From contig NZ_JAHEDV010000033.1 in the NCBI RefSeq assembly GCF_024641065.1, positions 62,001 to 126,000 of the forward strand: 64,000 nt of DNA, given 5' to 3'. Below the pieces are notes generated by a model. That model was not told where the DNA came from. It was given only the letters and a program-made list of their open reading frames with translations, and searched no databases. Positions within the stretch are counted from its first letter, which is position 1; every line of letters begins with the position of its first letter. Origin of the DNA: Rhodoluna sp. (GTDB taxonomy: Bacteria; Actinomycetota; Actinomycetes; Actinomycetales; Microbacteriaceae). Positions 17,871-26,829 of the stretch are shown here, in pieces. Both the position numbers and the translations under genes were made by a program.

Positions 17871-17893
17871 ATAAGTGGCTTTAAGCCATTTAT
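17871..17893. other. Short inverted repeat upstream of the LADTG protein gene
   Basis: A 9-bp stem (17871-17879 with 17885-17893, one G-T pair) around TTTAA. There is no T-run after it, so it is a weak terminator for the second pirin at best; it could instead be an operator for the gene at 17994. The rest of 17841-17993 is AT-rich and presumably holds the promoter for that gene, but I cannot place it securely. Confidence 0.35.
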
Positions 17894-17993
17894 GCCGAAT
17901 AAATGTTCTTAAAAGGGAATGTTTTGGGGCAATAATTAGACCTGATAAAGGATTTCCAGGGGGATATTCTTTCAACCCAATCAGGAGAAAAGT

Positions 17994-18905
17994 ATGAATC
18001 GCAAAATCTCAAAGGTGCTGGCTGCGGGCGCAACCGCAATTGCACTAATGACCATGGCTTCAACCCCTGCCTCAGCACTTGTTGCAGACGGCCCAGCAGT
18101 ATTGGTTTTCTCAAACGAGAGCTGCACTGACCCTGACCAAGAAGACGCAGACATCGCAGCTTCACTCGGCGTCATTGCCAAATCGGTAACCCTATTTGAT
18201 GGCGGCGACGCTAGCGAAGCTGCCTGGACAGACGCCCTTGACGGCATTGACGTGCTTACCCTGCCAGAGGGCTGTAACTTCGGCGAGGTAGCCATGTTCT
18301 CAGCTGAAGCTCAGGCCTACATTAAGACTTGGATCGAGTCAGGCAAGACTGTTGTCGGAACCGGCTCATACGACCACGCTGAGTTCATCAACTACATGAC
18401 TGGTCTTGACTTCAGCACCGAGTTCGACAACAACACAGAACTCAGTGATGAACTTGCCAACCCTTGGACCAAGCAGACCGATAACGCCGATCTTCCAGCG
18501 ACTGTTCCAAACGGTAACTACACCGGCGGCCTGATGGGCTACTCAACCTGGTCTGCTGAAAAGAAGGCCTTCGTGACCCCGGTTTACTACAGCGAGGGTG
18601 AAGACAACCTTGGCGTTGCCTACTTCACTTTCGGTTCGGGCTACTACATCTACAATGCCTACGACTGGTACCCAGATTCAGACGAAATCACCAACGGCGT
18701 GCGTGCAACCTGGGATGAAACCCTGCAGTTCGCAGCAACCGGTCAGATTGCTCCTCCAACCACTGAAGAGCCAGTTGTTGAGCCTACTGTTAAAGAAGAG
18801 CTAGCTGACACCGGTGTTGACGCAGTTGCTCCTTTTGCAGCTGGTGCAGCACTGTTGATTGCAGGTCTAGTAGTTATGTTTGCGCGACGCCGCCAGACCA
18901 ACTAA
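17994..18905 (+). CDS. Secreted, probably sortase-anchored protein with C-terminal LADTG motif
   Basis: 303 residues, good AGGAGA site seven bases before the ATG. Layout: Sec signal peptide (residues 1-~28, ending ASALVA), an extracellular domain of about 230 residues with a Rossmann/class I amidotransferase-like beginning (DGPAVLVFSNESC) and many acidic and aromatic residues, a spacer PPTTEEPVVEPTVKEE, then LADTG at about residue 275, a hydrophobic helix and the basic tail RRRQTN. This is a cell-wall sorting signal of the LAxTG kind used by actinobacterial class E sortases. No sortase is in the window. The domain function is unknown; the two cysteines (in NESCTDP and PEGCNF) could bridge. 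Confidence 0.85.
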   Translation: MNRKISKVLAAGATAIALMTMASTPASALVADGPAVLVFSNESCTDPDQEDADIAASLGVIAKSVTLFDGGDASEAAWTDALDGIDVLTLPEGCNFGEVAMFSAEAQAYIKTWIESGKTVVGTGSYDHAEFINYMTGLDFSTEFDNNTELSDELANPWTKQTDNADLPATVPNGNYTGGLMGYSTWSAEKKAFVTPVYYSEGEDNLGVAYFTFGSGYYIYNAYDWYPDSDEITNGVRATWDETLQFAATGQIAPPTTEEPVVEPTVKEELADTGVDAVAPFAAGAALLIAGLVVMFARRRQTN

Positions 18906-18919
18906 TTAGCAAAAAGTAG

Positions 18920-18953
18920 AAATTGCCCCGGCCATTGGTCGGGGCAATTTTTT
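18920..18953 (+). terminator. Intrinsic terminator of the LADTG protein gene
   Basis: The stem AAATTGCCCCGGCC/GGTCGGGGCAATTT encloses ATT and is followed by a T-run at 18948-18953. Confidence 0.92.
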
Positions 18954-19002
18954 ATGCTCTTTGGTCGAGTAGCCACTTGAGCAATGCTAGTTGTTCACGG
19001 GC

Positions 19003-19081
19003 CCCCTCCCCAGCACAGCTGTGTACTCACGGAGCCTCTCACCCCTCCCCAGCAAAGCTGGGGCCCCAAGGTGTTTCTCAC
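19003..19081. repeat. Tandem 39-base repeat, two diverged copies
   Basis: Copies at 19003-19041 and 19042-19080 agree at 30 of 39 positions by my hand alignment, beginning CCCCTCCCCAGCA and ending TCTCA. Each carries a different self-complementary centre: CACAGCTGTG in the first and CCCCAGC-AAA-GCTGGGG in the second. The C-rich composition differs from the surroundings. No convincing reading frame or promoter is attached. Confidence 0.6.
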
Positions 19082-19093
19082 CCTACACGCCCA

Positions 19094-19134
19094 AAAATGA
19101 AGCCGCCGGTCACTTGGACCGGCGGCTTCATTTT
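19094..19134 (-). terminator. Intrinsic terminator of the tRNA with anticodon UAA
   Basis: A perfect 18-bp stem (19094-19111 with 19117-19134) with loop ACTTG, flanked by A and T runs, starts directly after the encoded CCA of the tRNA on the minus strand. Confidence 0.9.
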
Positions 19135-19209
19135 GGTGCCCCTAGTGGGACTCGAACCCACACTGTGTCGATTTTAAGTCGACTGCCTCTGCCATTGGGC
19201 TATAGGGGC
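19134..19209 (-). tRNA. tRNA with anticodon UAA (Leu by decoding) but short variable loop
   Basis: The minus strand folds as GCCCCTA/TAGGGGC acceptor, a 3-bp D stem with loop containing GG, anticodon stem GTCGA/TCGAC, loop CTTAAAA giving anticodon TAA, variable region of only five bases (ACAGT), T stem GTGGG/CCCAC and discriminator A followed by an encoded CCA (19134-19136). The anticodon reads UUA (leucine), and A73 fits leucine, but bacterial tRNA-Leu normally has a long variable arm. Length without CCA is 73. The leucine assignment is therefore by anticodon only. The downstream terminator is strong. Confidence 0.85.
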
Positions 19210-19216
19210 GTCTAAT

Positions 19217-19246
19217 GAAAAGGGATGCCCTAAGGCATCCCTTTTC
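19217..19246 (-). terminator. Intrinsic terminator of ndh
   Basis: The 13-bp stem GAAAAGGGATGCC/GGCATCCCTTTTC with loop CTAA lies 12 bases beyond the ndh stop on the minus strand, with T-rich sequence following the stem. Confidence 0.85.
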
Positions 19247-19257
19247 GATTTAGAAGA

Positions 19258-20604
19258 TTACTTCTTTGGTCGAGATGCGAAGGTCTCGAAGGCCACGCGA
19301 GGGTCTTTGGTCGCTGAGATCGCAACGATGTCGCGCTTCAGCAAGAAGTTCCATACCCAGCCAGAGAATACGCGAAGCTTGCGCTCCCACATAGGCATCG
19401 CCAAGCCGTGGTAACCACGGTGCATGCACCAGGCGATGAAGCCCTTGATTGCTAGCTTCTTGTACTGGAACACACCTACACCGATTCCAAGGCCTGCAAC
19501 AGCACCCTTGTTCTTGTGCAAGTACTCCTGAATGCCTTCGCCACGGATAGCAGCCACAACGTTCTTAGCAAGCAACTTAGCCTGACGCACAGCGTGCTGA
19601 GCGTTAGGAACACAGAAGCCACCAACGCCGCCGCCTGAAAGGTCTGGAACAGCCGAAACGTCACCGGCAGCCCAAGCATCAGCAACAACTTCTTCACCGT
19701 TGACAACCTGAAGGGTTGCCTTAGCGGTGATGCGGCCACGCTCGTCTAGAGGTAGGTCGGTGTTGCGAACAAATGGGTGAGCCATAACACCAGCAGTCCA
19801 GACGATTACGTCTGACTCAAAGCTTTCGCCGGTTGAAAGTTCAATCTTGCCCTTTTCAGCTGACTGAAGCTGGGTGTTTAGGTGAACCTTTGCACCGCGT
19901 GCATCTAGGTTTGCAAGAACCCACTGGCTGGTCTCAAGTGAAACCTCAGGCATGATGCGGCCCATTGCTTCAACCAGGTGAAAGTGAGTGTCTTCAAAAG
20001 TGATGTTTGGGTAGTAACGCAACAGGTAGCTGACCAAAGAACGCATTTCTGCGAAAGTCTCGATACCTGCGAAACCGCCACCAATAACCACGAAGGTCAA
20101 AAGACGGTCACGAGCAGCACCCGCTGGCAAGTTAGCTGCCTTGTCTAGGTTGGTGATGATGCGGTTGCGAATCTCAACTGCTTCTTCAATGGTCTTTAGG
20201 CCGATTGCGTTGTCGGCTACACCCGGAATCGGGAAGGTACGTGAAACCGCACCAGCAGTAACCACGATCTGGTCGTACTTCTGCTTATAAGGCTTTAGAC
20301 CAGGAACCTCGATGGTTGCAGTCTTCTTGGCGTGGTCAACGTTGGTGACCTTACCTGAGACGATGTTGGTCTTCTTTAGGTGGCGACGGTGTGAGGTCAC
20401 AACGTGACGTGCCTCAATCGAACCGGCAACAACCTCAGGTAGGAAAGGCTGGTAGGTAAGGTATGGAAGCGGGTCAACCATGGTGACCTCAGCCTCGCCC
20501 TTGCCAAGTAGCTTCTCAAGTTTGAATGCGGTGTAGAAACCAGCGTAACCGCCACCGACGATTAGAATTTTTGGCGCAGCGGCGCCGCTCTTGTTTGCAG
20601 ACAT
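19258..20604 (-). CDS. ndh: Type II NADH:quinone oxidoreductase Ndh
   Basis: Non-proton-pumping NADH dehydrogenase feeding electrons from NADH to the quinone pool at the cytoplasmic membrane. The 448-residue protein has the N-terminal FAD-binding GGGYAGFYTAFKLEK fold (residues ~17-31), the second dinucleotide-binding GGGFAGIETFAEM for NADH near 173, and AAGDVSAVPD near 316. A C-terminal amphipathic region gives membrane association. TAAATT lies 12-7 bases before ATG 20604, with AGAAG closer in. It follows the subtilase gene closely but probably has its own promoter. Confidence 0.94.
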   Translation of the reverse strand: MSANKSGAAAPKILIVGGGYAGFYTAFKLEKLLGKGEAEVTMVDPLPYLTYQPFLPEVVAGSIEARHVVTSHRRHLKKTNIVSGKVTNVDHAKKTATIEVPGLKPYKQKYDQIVVTAGAVSRTFPIPGVADNAIGLKTIEEAVEIRNRIITNLDKAANLPAGAARDRLLTFVVIGGGFAGIETFAEMRSLVSYLLRYYPNITFEDTHFHLVEAMGRIMPEVSLETSQWVLANLDARGAKVHLNTQLQSAEKGKIELSTGESFESDVIVWTAGVMAHPFVRNTDLPLDERGRITAKATLQVVNGEEVVADAWAAGDVSAVPDLSGGGVGGFCVPNAQHAVRQAKLLAKNVVAAIRGEGIQEYLHKNKGAVAGLGIGVGVFQYKKLAIKGFIAWCMHRGYHGLAMPMWERKLRVFSGWVWNFLLKRDIVAISATKDPRVAFETFASRPKK

Positions 20605-20610
20605 TCTTCT

Positions 20611-20616
20611 AATTTA
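20611..20616 (-). promoter_or_regulatory. -10-like TAAATT at -12..-7 of ndh
   Basis: TAAATT on the minus strand is exactly 12-7 bases before the ndh ATG and starts directly after the TAG stop of the subtilase gene. Confidence 0.5.
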
Positions 20617-21843
20617 CTACCTTCTACGGGCCAATATGTTACGTCTAAGTCTGCGCGCCACAGAAAATATGACGCCGATTCCAAGCACTCCATAGAACAC
20701 AGATGTGGCTATCCAAGAATTGTCGGTTGGCTTACCCTCGATGGTCTCCCCCAGTGAGTCTTGAGGCAGAGGTTCATGGATGCCAGATTCGCCGGAGACA
20801 TCCGTGATTTCACCGCTGGCACGGTAAAGGTCAACCCATCGGTCAAGCGACCCAAGGGGGTTTTCGGTGACCGGTTCAACACTTGCGGTGAGTGCGCGCA
20901 GCGGGTCAATCAGGCCATAACCATAAAGCGGAGAATAGGACTCTTCGGTTTGCTTGTCGGCAGTCTTGATCACTCGGTTGATCACATTATTTGCGTCAAG
21001 TTCGGGGTAATAAGCCCGCACCAAGGCCACTAGTCCGCTAACAATTGGGGCTGCGCCACTTGTTCCGCTCCAGACCCGATAGTCACCACCAGGGTAAACA
21101 CCAATCAAGTCATCGGCCGGCGCACTCACACCGATAGTCAGCCCGGTGGTTGATGCCTCGCGGCTTGCCTTGCCGTTGCGATCGACTCCAGCTACCGCCA
21201 AAACACCTGGAATAGTCGCTGGCGCCGCTACGGTATCGGTGCCAGAAGACCGGTTTCCTGCTGCTGCAACAACCACGACGTCATGGTCAAAGGCATAACC
21301 AAAAGCAGCATCCCAGCTCTCTGGCCAGCCCGCACTGCTTCGAGAGAGCGAGAGGTTGATTACTGATGCCCCATGATCGACTGACCAGTAGATTGCTTTT
21401 GCGATTTCATCGTCAGTGTTGATGCCGTCAACCCCAAAAGCCAAGGATGCGCTGATGAGCGAGGCTTCGGGAGCTGTGCCGATTGCGCCTTTTGAATTGC
21501 CATGGCCACGCCCTGCGATCAATCCAGCCACCATGGTTCCGTGATAATTACTCGCGCCAACCGGTGTGGTTCCGTTGATATCTCCGAGCCCAGAAAAATC
21601 TTCGCCATCAACAACTACGTTTTTGAGGTCGACGTGGGTGGCATCAATGCCGGTGTCGATTACAGCAACGCGAACGCCTTTACCTTTGGTGAGGTTCCAT
21701 GCTTTTTTAAATGAGTAGTCGGTGAGCCAATATTCACGATCGCGAATTTCATCGGCTGAGGCAGGCTGGGCTGCAAATAGCACCCCAGCAACAGTGAGTG
21801 CTAGTGCTAGTAGCTTTCGCAGACGCACTTGTATGGGCTCCAT
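20617..21843 (-). CDS. Secreted, membrane-anchored subtilisin-like serine protease (S8, mycosin-like layout)
   Basis: 408 residues with a signal peptide (residues ~8-30, cleavage after ASA), an S8 catalytic domain with the triad D63 (VIDTGID), H101 (NYHGTMVAGL) and S262 (SGTSGAAP) and the oxyanion AAAGN near 195, a linker from about 330, a C-terminal membrane helix (about 377-395) and a basic cytoplasmic tail. This is the layout of mycosins, the type VII secretion proteases, but no ESX gene is nearby, so the substrate is unknown. The start overlaps the upstream DUF501 gene by 37 bases. Confidence 0.9.
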   Translation of the reverse strand: MEPIQVRLRKLLALALTVAGVLFAAQPASADEIRDREYWLTDYSFKKAWNLTKGKGVRVAVIDTGIDATHVDLKNVVVDGEDFSGLGDINGTTPVGASNYHGTMVAGLIAGRGHGNSKGAIGTAPEASLISASLAFGVDGINTDDEIAKAIYWSVDHGASVINLSLSRSSAGWPESWDAAFGYAFDHDVVVVAAAGNRSSGTDTVAAPATIPGVLAVAGVDRNGKASREASTTGLTIGVSAPADDLIGVYPGGDYRVWSGTSGAAPIVSGLVALVRAYYPELDANNVINRVIKTADKQTEESYSPLYGYGLIDPLRALTASVEPVTENPLGSLDRWVDLYRASGEITDVSGESGIHEPLPQDSLGETIEGKPTDNSWIATSVFYGVLGIGVIFSVARRLRRNILARRR

Positions 21844-22319
21844 GAGCAGGCTTCAAGGGCAATGTCGCCGATTGGGTTCACACCAGGGCCCGCGGCCAAA
21901 GCGTGACCGATTAGCGCGTGCAAGCACTTCACACGGGTTGGCATTCCACCGGCTGAGATTCCTGAGATTTCAGGCACATCTAAACCAAGTTTTTTGGCCG
22001 TGCGATCACGGTCGGCGATGAAAGATTCGTGGGCCTTTTGATAGGCCTCGGCTAGTTCTGGCTCCTCACCAAGACGAGCCTGCAGTTCGGCCATGAGTCC
22101 GCTTGCTTCAAGAGTTGAAACAGCAGCCGTAGCACCACGGTGGGTTAGGTAATAAGTAGTCGGAAAAGGTGTTCCGTCTGAAAGCCTTGGAGCGGTGTGA
22201 ACCACGGTTGGCTTGCCACAAACGCATCGGGCAGCGATAGCAACGATGTCTCGAGCAGGTCGCCCAAGCTGGCGTGATACCTCAGCGATGTCAGCTTCGG
22301 TTACTGGGGTTAGCGGCAT
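21807..22319 (-). CDS. DUF501 family protein
   Basis: 170-residue member of DUF501, a family found almost only in actinobacteria and of unknown function. The N-terminal IAEVSRQLGRPARDIVAIAARCVCGKPTVVHTAPRL segment is characteristic, and several cysteines (in RCVCGKP, VKCLH and EACSW/YKCVC) might bind metal. It sits in the standard order eno - septum-formation protein - DUF501; its ATG overlaps the previous stop by one base (TAATG). The usual next neighbour, an exopolyphosphatase (ppx), is replaced here by a subtilase whose start overlaps this gene. Confidence 0.88.
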   Translation of the reverse strand: MPLTPVTEADIAEVSRQLGRPARDIVAIAARCVCGKPTVVHTAPRLSDGTPFPTTYYLTHRGATAAVSTLEASGLMAELQARLGEEPELAEAYQKAHESFIADRDRTAKKLGLDVPEISGISAGGMPTRVKCLHALIGHALAAGPGVNPIGDIALEACSWSPYKCVCESY

Positions 22320-22822
22320 TACTTGGTTGCTCCTGTTGATTCTTCGGTCGGCACTTCGGTTCCGGCGCGAATCACAGATTCGAGAACGGCATCTACCCAG
22401 TTGTTTTTAGTTTCGCGAATCTCAGTAGATATTTCGATGGTGTTTGTTCGGTCAGCCAACTGTGCGCCAACTGTTCCCGAGGTGTCATTCGGGTCGATTT
22501 CATCGGCACCCAAAACCAGGTATGAAATCTCGCCCGGCATCACATAATAGAGGCGGTCACGGGCTTGAGAACGAATATAAACAGGGTCTTCCCAGCGCTT
22601 GCGCTCTTCTTGCATGGTTAGAACGTCAGCCTTGGCCTGGTCTACGTCAGCTTGAGCCTCAGCAATGGCCTGTCGTTGTGAAACCCAGGTTTGCATGCCA
22701 GGCGCCAGCGAGATTACGCCAACCACAATGGCAGCCAAAATGGCCAGCAGTTGAAACTTATTAGAAACGCCCCGCAATGCCATCGATGTTGCCATCGACG
22801 GAGCCTTTGCGGGGCGTTTCAT
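22319..22822 (-). CDS. Septum formation initiator family protein (DivIC/FtsB-like)
   Basis: 167-residue bitopic protein: cytoplasmic N-terminus, one membrane helix (about residues 25-43), extracytoplasmic coiled coil (about 50-80) and the DivIC-type EERKRWEDPVYIRSQARDRLYYVMPGE motif. FtsB/DivIC links FtsL and FtsQ in the divisome. The conserved place directly downstream of enolase supports the call. The C-terminus is a long polar tail. It starts 18 bases after the eno stop and overlaps the DUF501 start by one base. Confidence 0.9.
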   Translation of the reverse strand: MKRPAKAPSMATSMALRGVSNKFQLLAILAAIVVGVISLAPGMQTWVSQRQAIAEAQADVDQAKADVLTMQEERKRWEDPVYIRSQARDRLYYVMPGEISYLVLGADEIDPNDTSGTVGAQLADRTNTIEISTEIRETKNNWVDAVLESVIRAGTEVPTEESTGATK

Positions 22823-22839
22823 AGGTTTAGAACCCGAGC

Positions 22840-24138
<1,299 letters not shown>

Positions 24139-24232
24139 TTATTTGGGCTGTTTTGAACGCGCCAGACGGCGCTAAAAAACGTCGTCGTAATGGTTATTAG
24201 TTTAGTTCTAGCCGTTTAGATTTAGCGAGACA

Positions 24233-25459
24233 TTAGCCGATTTGGCGCAATGCCAAATCACCGAATGAAATGGCGTCTACACCTACAGAAGCGAACGAGC
24301 CGAAGCCCTGTTCAGCCATACTGCCTAGCAACATGTTGAGTTTTTTCGGGCGCTGCTCGAGTCGCACACGGTAACCAGCTGCAATTGCCTCTTGCTGAAG
24401 ATTCAAAGCATTACCGATCACTGCAGAATCAGTCGAATCAAGAATCAACACCAGCGATTTGGCATTGTCAGGCGAGACCTCGACCAAGTCGACCGCGCGT
24501 TCAAAGCCAATTGAAATACCTACCGCAGGCGCATCGGTGCCAAGCCAACGGCCAACCATGCCGTCATAACGACCGCCACCGCCAATTGATGAGCCAGACT
24601 CAGGGTGCTCAATCTCAAAAATTGTGCCGGTGTAGTAGCCCATGCCTCTGACCAAGGTTGGGTCAAATCGAAGTCGCCCTTTACCGTGACGCGCCTCAAC
24701 AGCAGCAAAAATCTCGTTCAACTCAGCCGGAATAGGCAAATCGCCAGCAATGGCGTTCAACCACGCGGCAGCACGCTCGGCAACAGCAGCATCGAACTTC
24801 TCGGCTAGCTCAGCAACCACGCCTTCAGCGGCAATTTTGTCGAGCTTGTCGATGGTGATCATCGCCGAACCCTTGCCAGCCTCGGGCACACCAAGTTGCT
24901 CCAATAGATTGGCCAAGAGAACGCGGTGGTTCACTCTGATGCTCGCATCATTCAAACCAATTGCAGCGAGGGCATCCAAGCTGGCATTTAGAAGTTCAAT
25001 TTCGGCAAGGATGCTGGCGTCGCCAATGATGTCAATGTCACATTGCACAAATTGACGGTAACGACCCTTTTGCGGGCGCTCTGCACGCCAAACGGGCCCG
25101 GTTTGCAATGCCTTGAAAACTGCAGGCAATTTGGTGCGATTGGTTGCGTAATAGCGAGTCAAAGGCACGGTTAGGTCGTAACGAAGGCCCAAATCGGCAA
25201 GATTATCTTCGCCGTCAGATGCGGCGAGCGCAGCCTCAAGCTCTGCTCCACGCTTCATGACCCTGAATGCAAGTTTCTCGTTGTCGCCGCCCTGGCCCGA
25301 GGTTAGTCGAGCCAGATCTTCAAGCGCAGGAGTCTCAATTTCTTGAAAGCCATGGCCAAGGTAGGTCTCGCGAATCTTGGTTAGAACTTGATCGCGACGA
25401 TTCTTCTCAACCGGAAGAAAGTCGCGCATTCCGCGAGGTGGGTGCACATCTTTAGCCAT
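24233..25459 (-). CDS. hisS: Histidyl-tRNA synthetase
   Basis: Class II aminoacyl-tRNA synthetase charging tRNA-His. The 408-residue protein has motif 1 in the N-terminal PPRGMRDFLP region, motif 2 GPVWRAERPQKGRYRQFVQCDIDIIG near residues 115-140, a histidine-binding loop LVRGMGYYTGTIFEIE near 265 and the GGGGRYDGMVGRW motif near 292, then a short anticodon-binding domain. The start ATG 25459 has no clear ribosome binding site; CAAACT sits at -12..-7, a near match to the local TANNNT pattern. Confidence 0.96.
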   Translation of the reverse strand: MAKDVHPPRGMRDFLPVEKNRRDQVLTKIRETYLGHGFQEIETPALEDLARLTSGQGGDNEKLAFRVMKRGAELEAALAASDGEDNLADLGLRYDLTVPLTRYYATNRTKLPAVFKALQTGPVWRAERPQKGRYRQFVQCDIDIIGDASILAEIELLNASLDALAAIGLNDASIRVNHRVLLANLLEQLGVPEAGKGSAMITIDKLDKIAAEGVVAELAEKFDAAVAERAAAWLNAIAGDLPIPAELNEIFAAVEARHGKGRLRFDPTLVRGMGYYTGTIFEIEHPESGSSIGGGGRYDGMVGRWLGTDAPAVGISIGFERAVDLVEVSPDNAKSLVLILDSTDSAVIGNALNLQQEAIAAGYRVRLEQRPKKLNMLLGSMAEQGFGSFASVGVDAISFGDLALRQIG

Positions 25460-25513
25460 TCCCCAAGTTTGCCACAGGGTTGGCGCTTAGCCGATTAGCC
25501 GGAGCCAACTCAA

Positions 25514-26053
25514 CTAGTCGTCTTCACCAGAATCTTCAGAATCTGCAGCATCTTCAGAATCGACTTCATCTTGGTCATCGTCAGAATCATCGTCAGAGTA
25601 GCTGCCGCGATCATCGTCATCTTCGTCGCCTGTGTATGAACCTGAACCGTTTGAACCACCTGCGCTTGGCGTCGCGCTAGAAACGTTTCCGAAATCAAGT
25701 GCCGGCAGAGGCACATCAATAGCTGGTGCAGTTGAGTCAACGACCGCAGGGTCAAGAGATGAATCGATTGAAGCTGAAGACACTGTGTCATTGCTAAGAC
25801 TTAGTGCGTCTTCAGCCACTGGCAGGGTTGCGTTGGCTGTGTCTAGGCCAGTATCAGCTGCAATTTTGGCCGCTGAATCGCTGGTTTGAGCGGGTACCGC
25901 ATTTTCACCGAAGAAGCCGCTGCTGCCAATTGCTGGGGCAACCATTTGAAAAGCGAATAACGCACTTGCGGCAATAGTCAGCCCGGGCACCCAAACAGAC
26001 TTGCCAGCTTTTGGCTTTTCGTCGTATTCATAAGGTGACTGGTTCTCGTCCAT
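25514..26053 (-). CDS. Membrane-anchored protein with highly acidic low-complexity tail, unknown function
   Basis: 179 residues: polar N-terminus (~22 residues), one membrane helix (about 22-42, VPGLTIAASALFAFQMVAP), a Ser/Thr/Ala-rich middle and a C-terminal ~45 residues made almost entirely of D, E, S and G. The tail is predicted to be extracytoplasmic and disordered. ATG 26053 is chosen because GGAGG precedes it by about seven bases; TTG 26065 would overlap that site. No recognised domain. The charge and glycine/serine content suggest calcium or cation binding or a spacer, which is only a guess. Confidence 0.7.
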   Translation of the reverse strand: MDENQSPYEYDEKPKAGKSVWVPGLTIAASALFAFQMVAPAIGSSGFFGENAVPAQTSDSAAKIAADTGLDTANATLPVAEDALSLSNDTVSSASIDSSLDPAVVDSTAPAIDVPLPALDFGNVSSATPSAGGSNGSGSYTGDEDDDDRGSYSDDDSDDDQDEVDSEDAADSEDSGEDD

Positions 26054-26127
26054 TTTGCCCTCCAATTGCAGTGTTTCTGCACAATTAGAAAAGCACTCGC
26101 ACCTGACAAATCTCTGTGAAAACGGTG

Positions 26128-26829
26128 TTATTCCTCTGTGGGAAGAGCGATGACACCGGCATCCGTGGCGTCTTCTAACTCGACTTCGCGAATCTCAACC
26201 TGAAGTTCACGAACGGCACTTCGAAGGGCACGCTCTGGGTCAAGCCCTGCCTTGCGGCCCGACGAAACGATGGCCAACAAAATTGCGCCAAGCTCGTCTT
26301 CGCCGGTTATGGTGAATGCACCTGGCTCGTCTGCGTCTAGCAGACCGATCTTCTCGGCTTTTCCAAGCACCTTGTCGGCAAGCGCCAAAGCTGGCAGGCT
26401 CTGCGGAATGCCATCTAGAACACTCGAACGCTCAGGCTTTTCGCGTTGCTTGTGGGCATCCCAGTTGACCATCACCTCGTCGCCGGTTTTAGCTGCATAT
26501 TTCTCAAGCTCCTCGGGCGTACCGAAAACGTGCGGGTGTCGACCCATCATCTTTTTGGCCGAAAGCTCTGCAACATCTTGGATGTCAAAGCTCTCGCCCA
26601 AAGACCCTGCGGCGGCGAGGTCACTGTGAAAAATCACTTGGTAGAGCACATCGCCGAGTTCTTCTAGAATTTCGTCACGGTCGCCCGATTCGATGGCATG
26701 AACCAGTTCGTAAGTCTCTTCAATCAAATATTTCGTCAGCGACTCATGGGTCTGCTCGGCATCCCAAGGGCAACCGCCAGGCTGGCGAAGCTTGTGAGCA
26801 ACCGCAATCAATTCATCAAGTTTTGTCAT
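26128..26829 (-). CDS. mazG: Nucleoside triphosphate pyrophosphohydrolase MazG
   Basis: Hydrolyses NTPs and dNTPs to monophosphates and pyrophosphate; proposed roles include cleaning oxidised nucleotides. The 233-residue protein has the all-alpha NTP-PPase motif in CPWDAEQTHESLTKYLIEETYELVHAIE and EILEELGDVLYQVIFHSDLA (residues ~20-75), with the EExxE...ExxD metal ligands. Its ATG overlaps the mfd stop by four bases (ATGA), so the two are translationally coupled. C-terminal copy of the domain is degenerate. Confidence 0.93.
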   Translation of the reverse strand: MTKLDELIAVAHKLRQPGGCPWDAEQTHESLTKYLIEETYELVHAIESGDRDEILEELGDVLYQVIFHSDLAAAGSLGESFDIQDVAELSAKKMMGRHPHVFGTPEELEKYAAKTGDEVMVNWDAHKQREKPERSSVLDGIPQSLPALALADKVLGKAEKIGLLDADEPGAFTITGEDELGAILLAIVSSGRKAGLDPERALRSAVRELQVEIREVELEDATDAGVIALPTEE

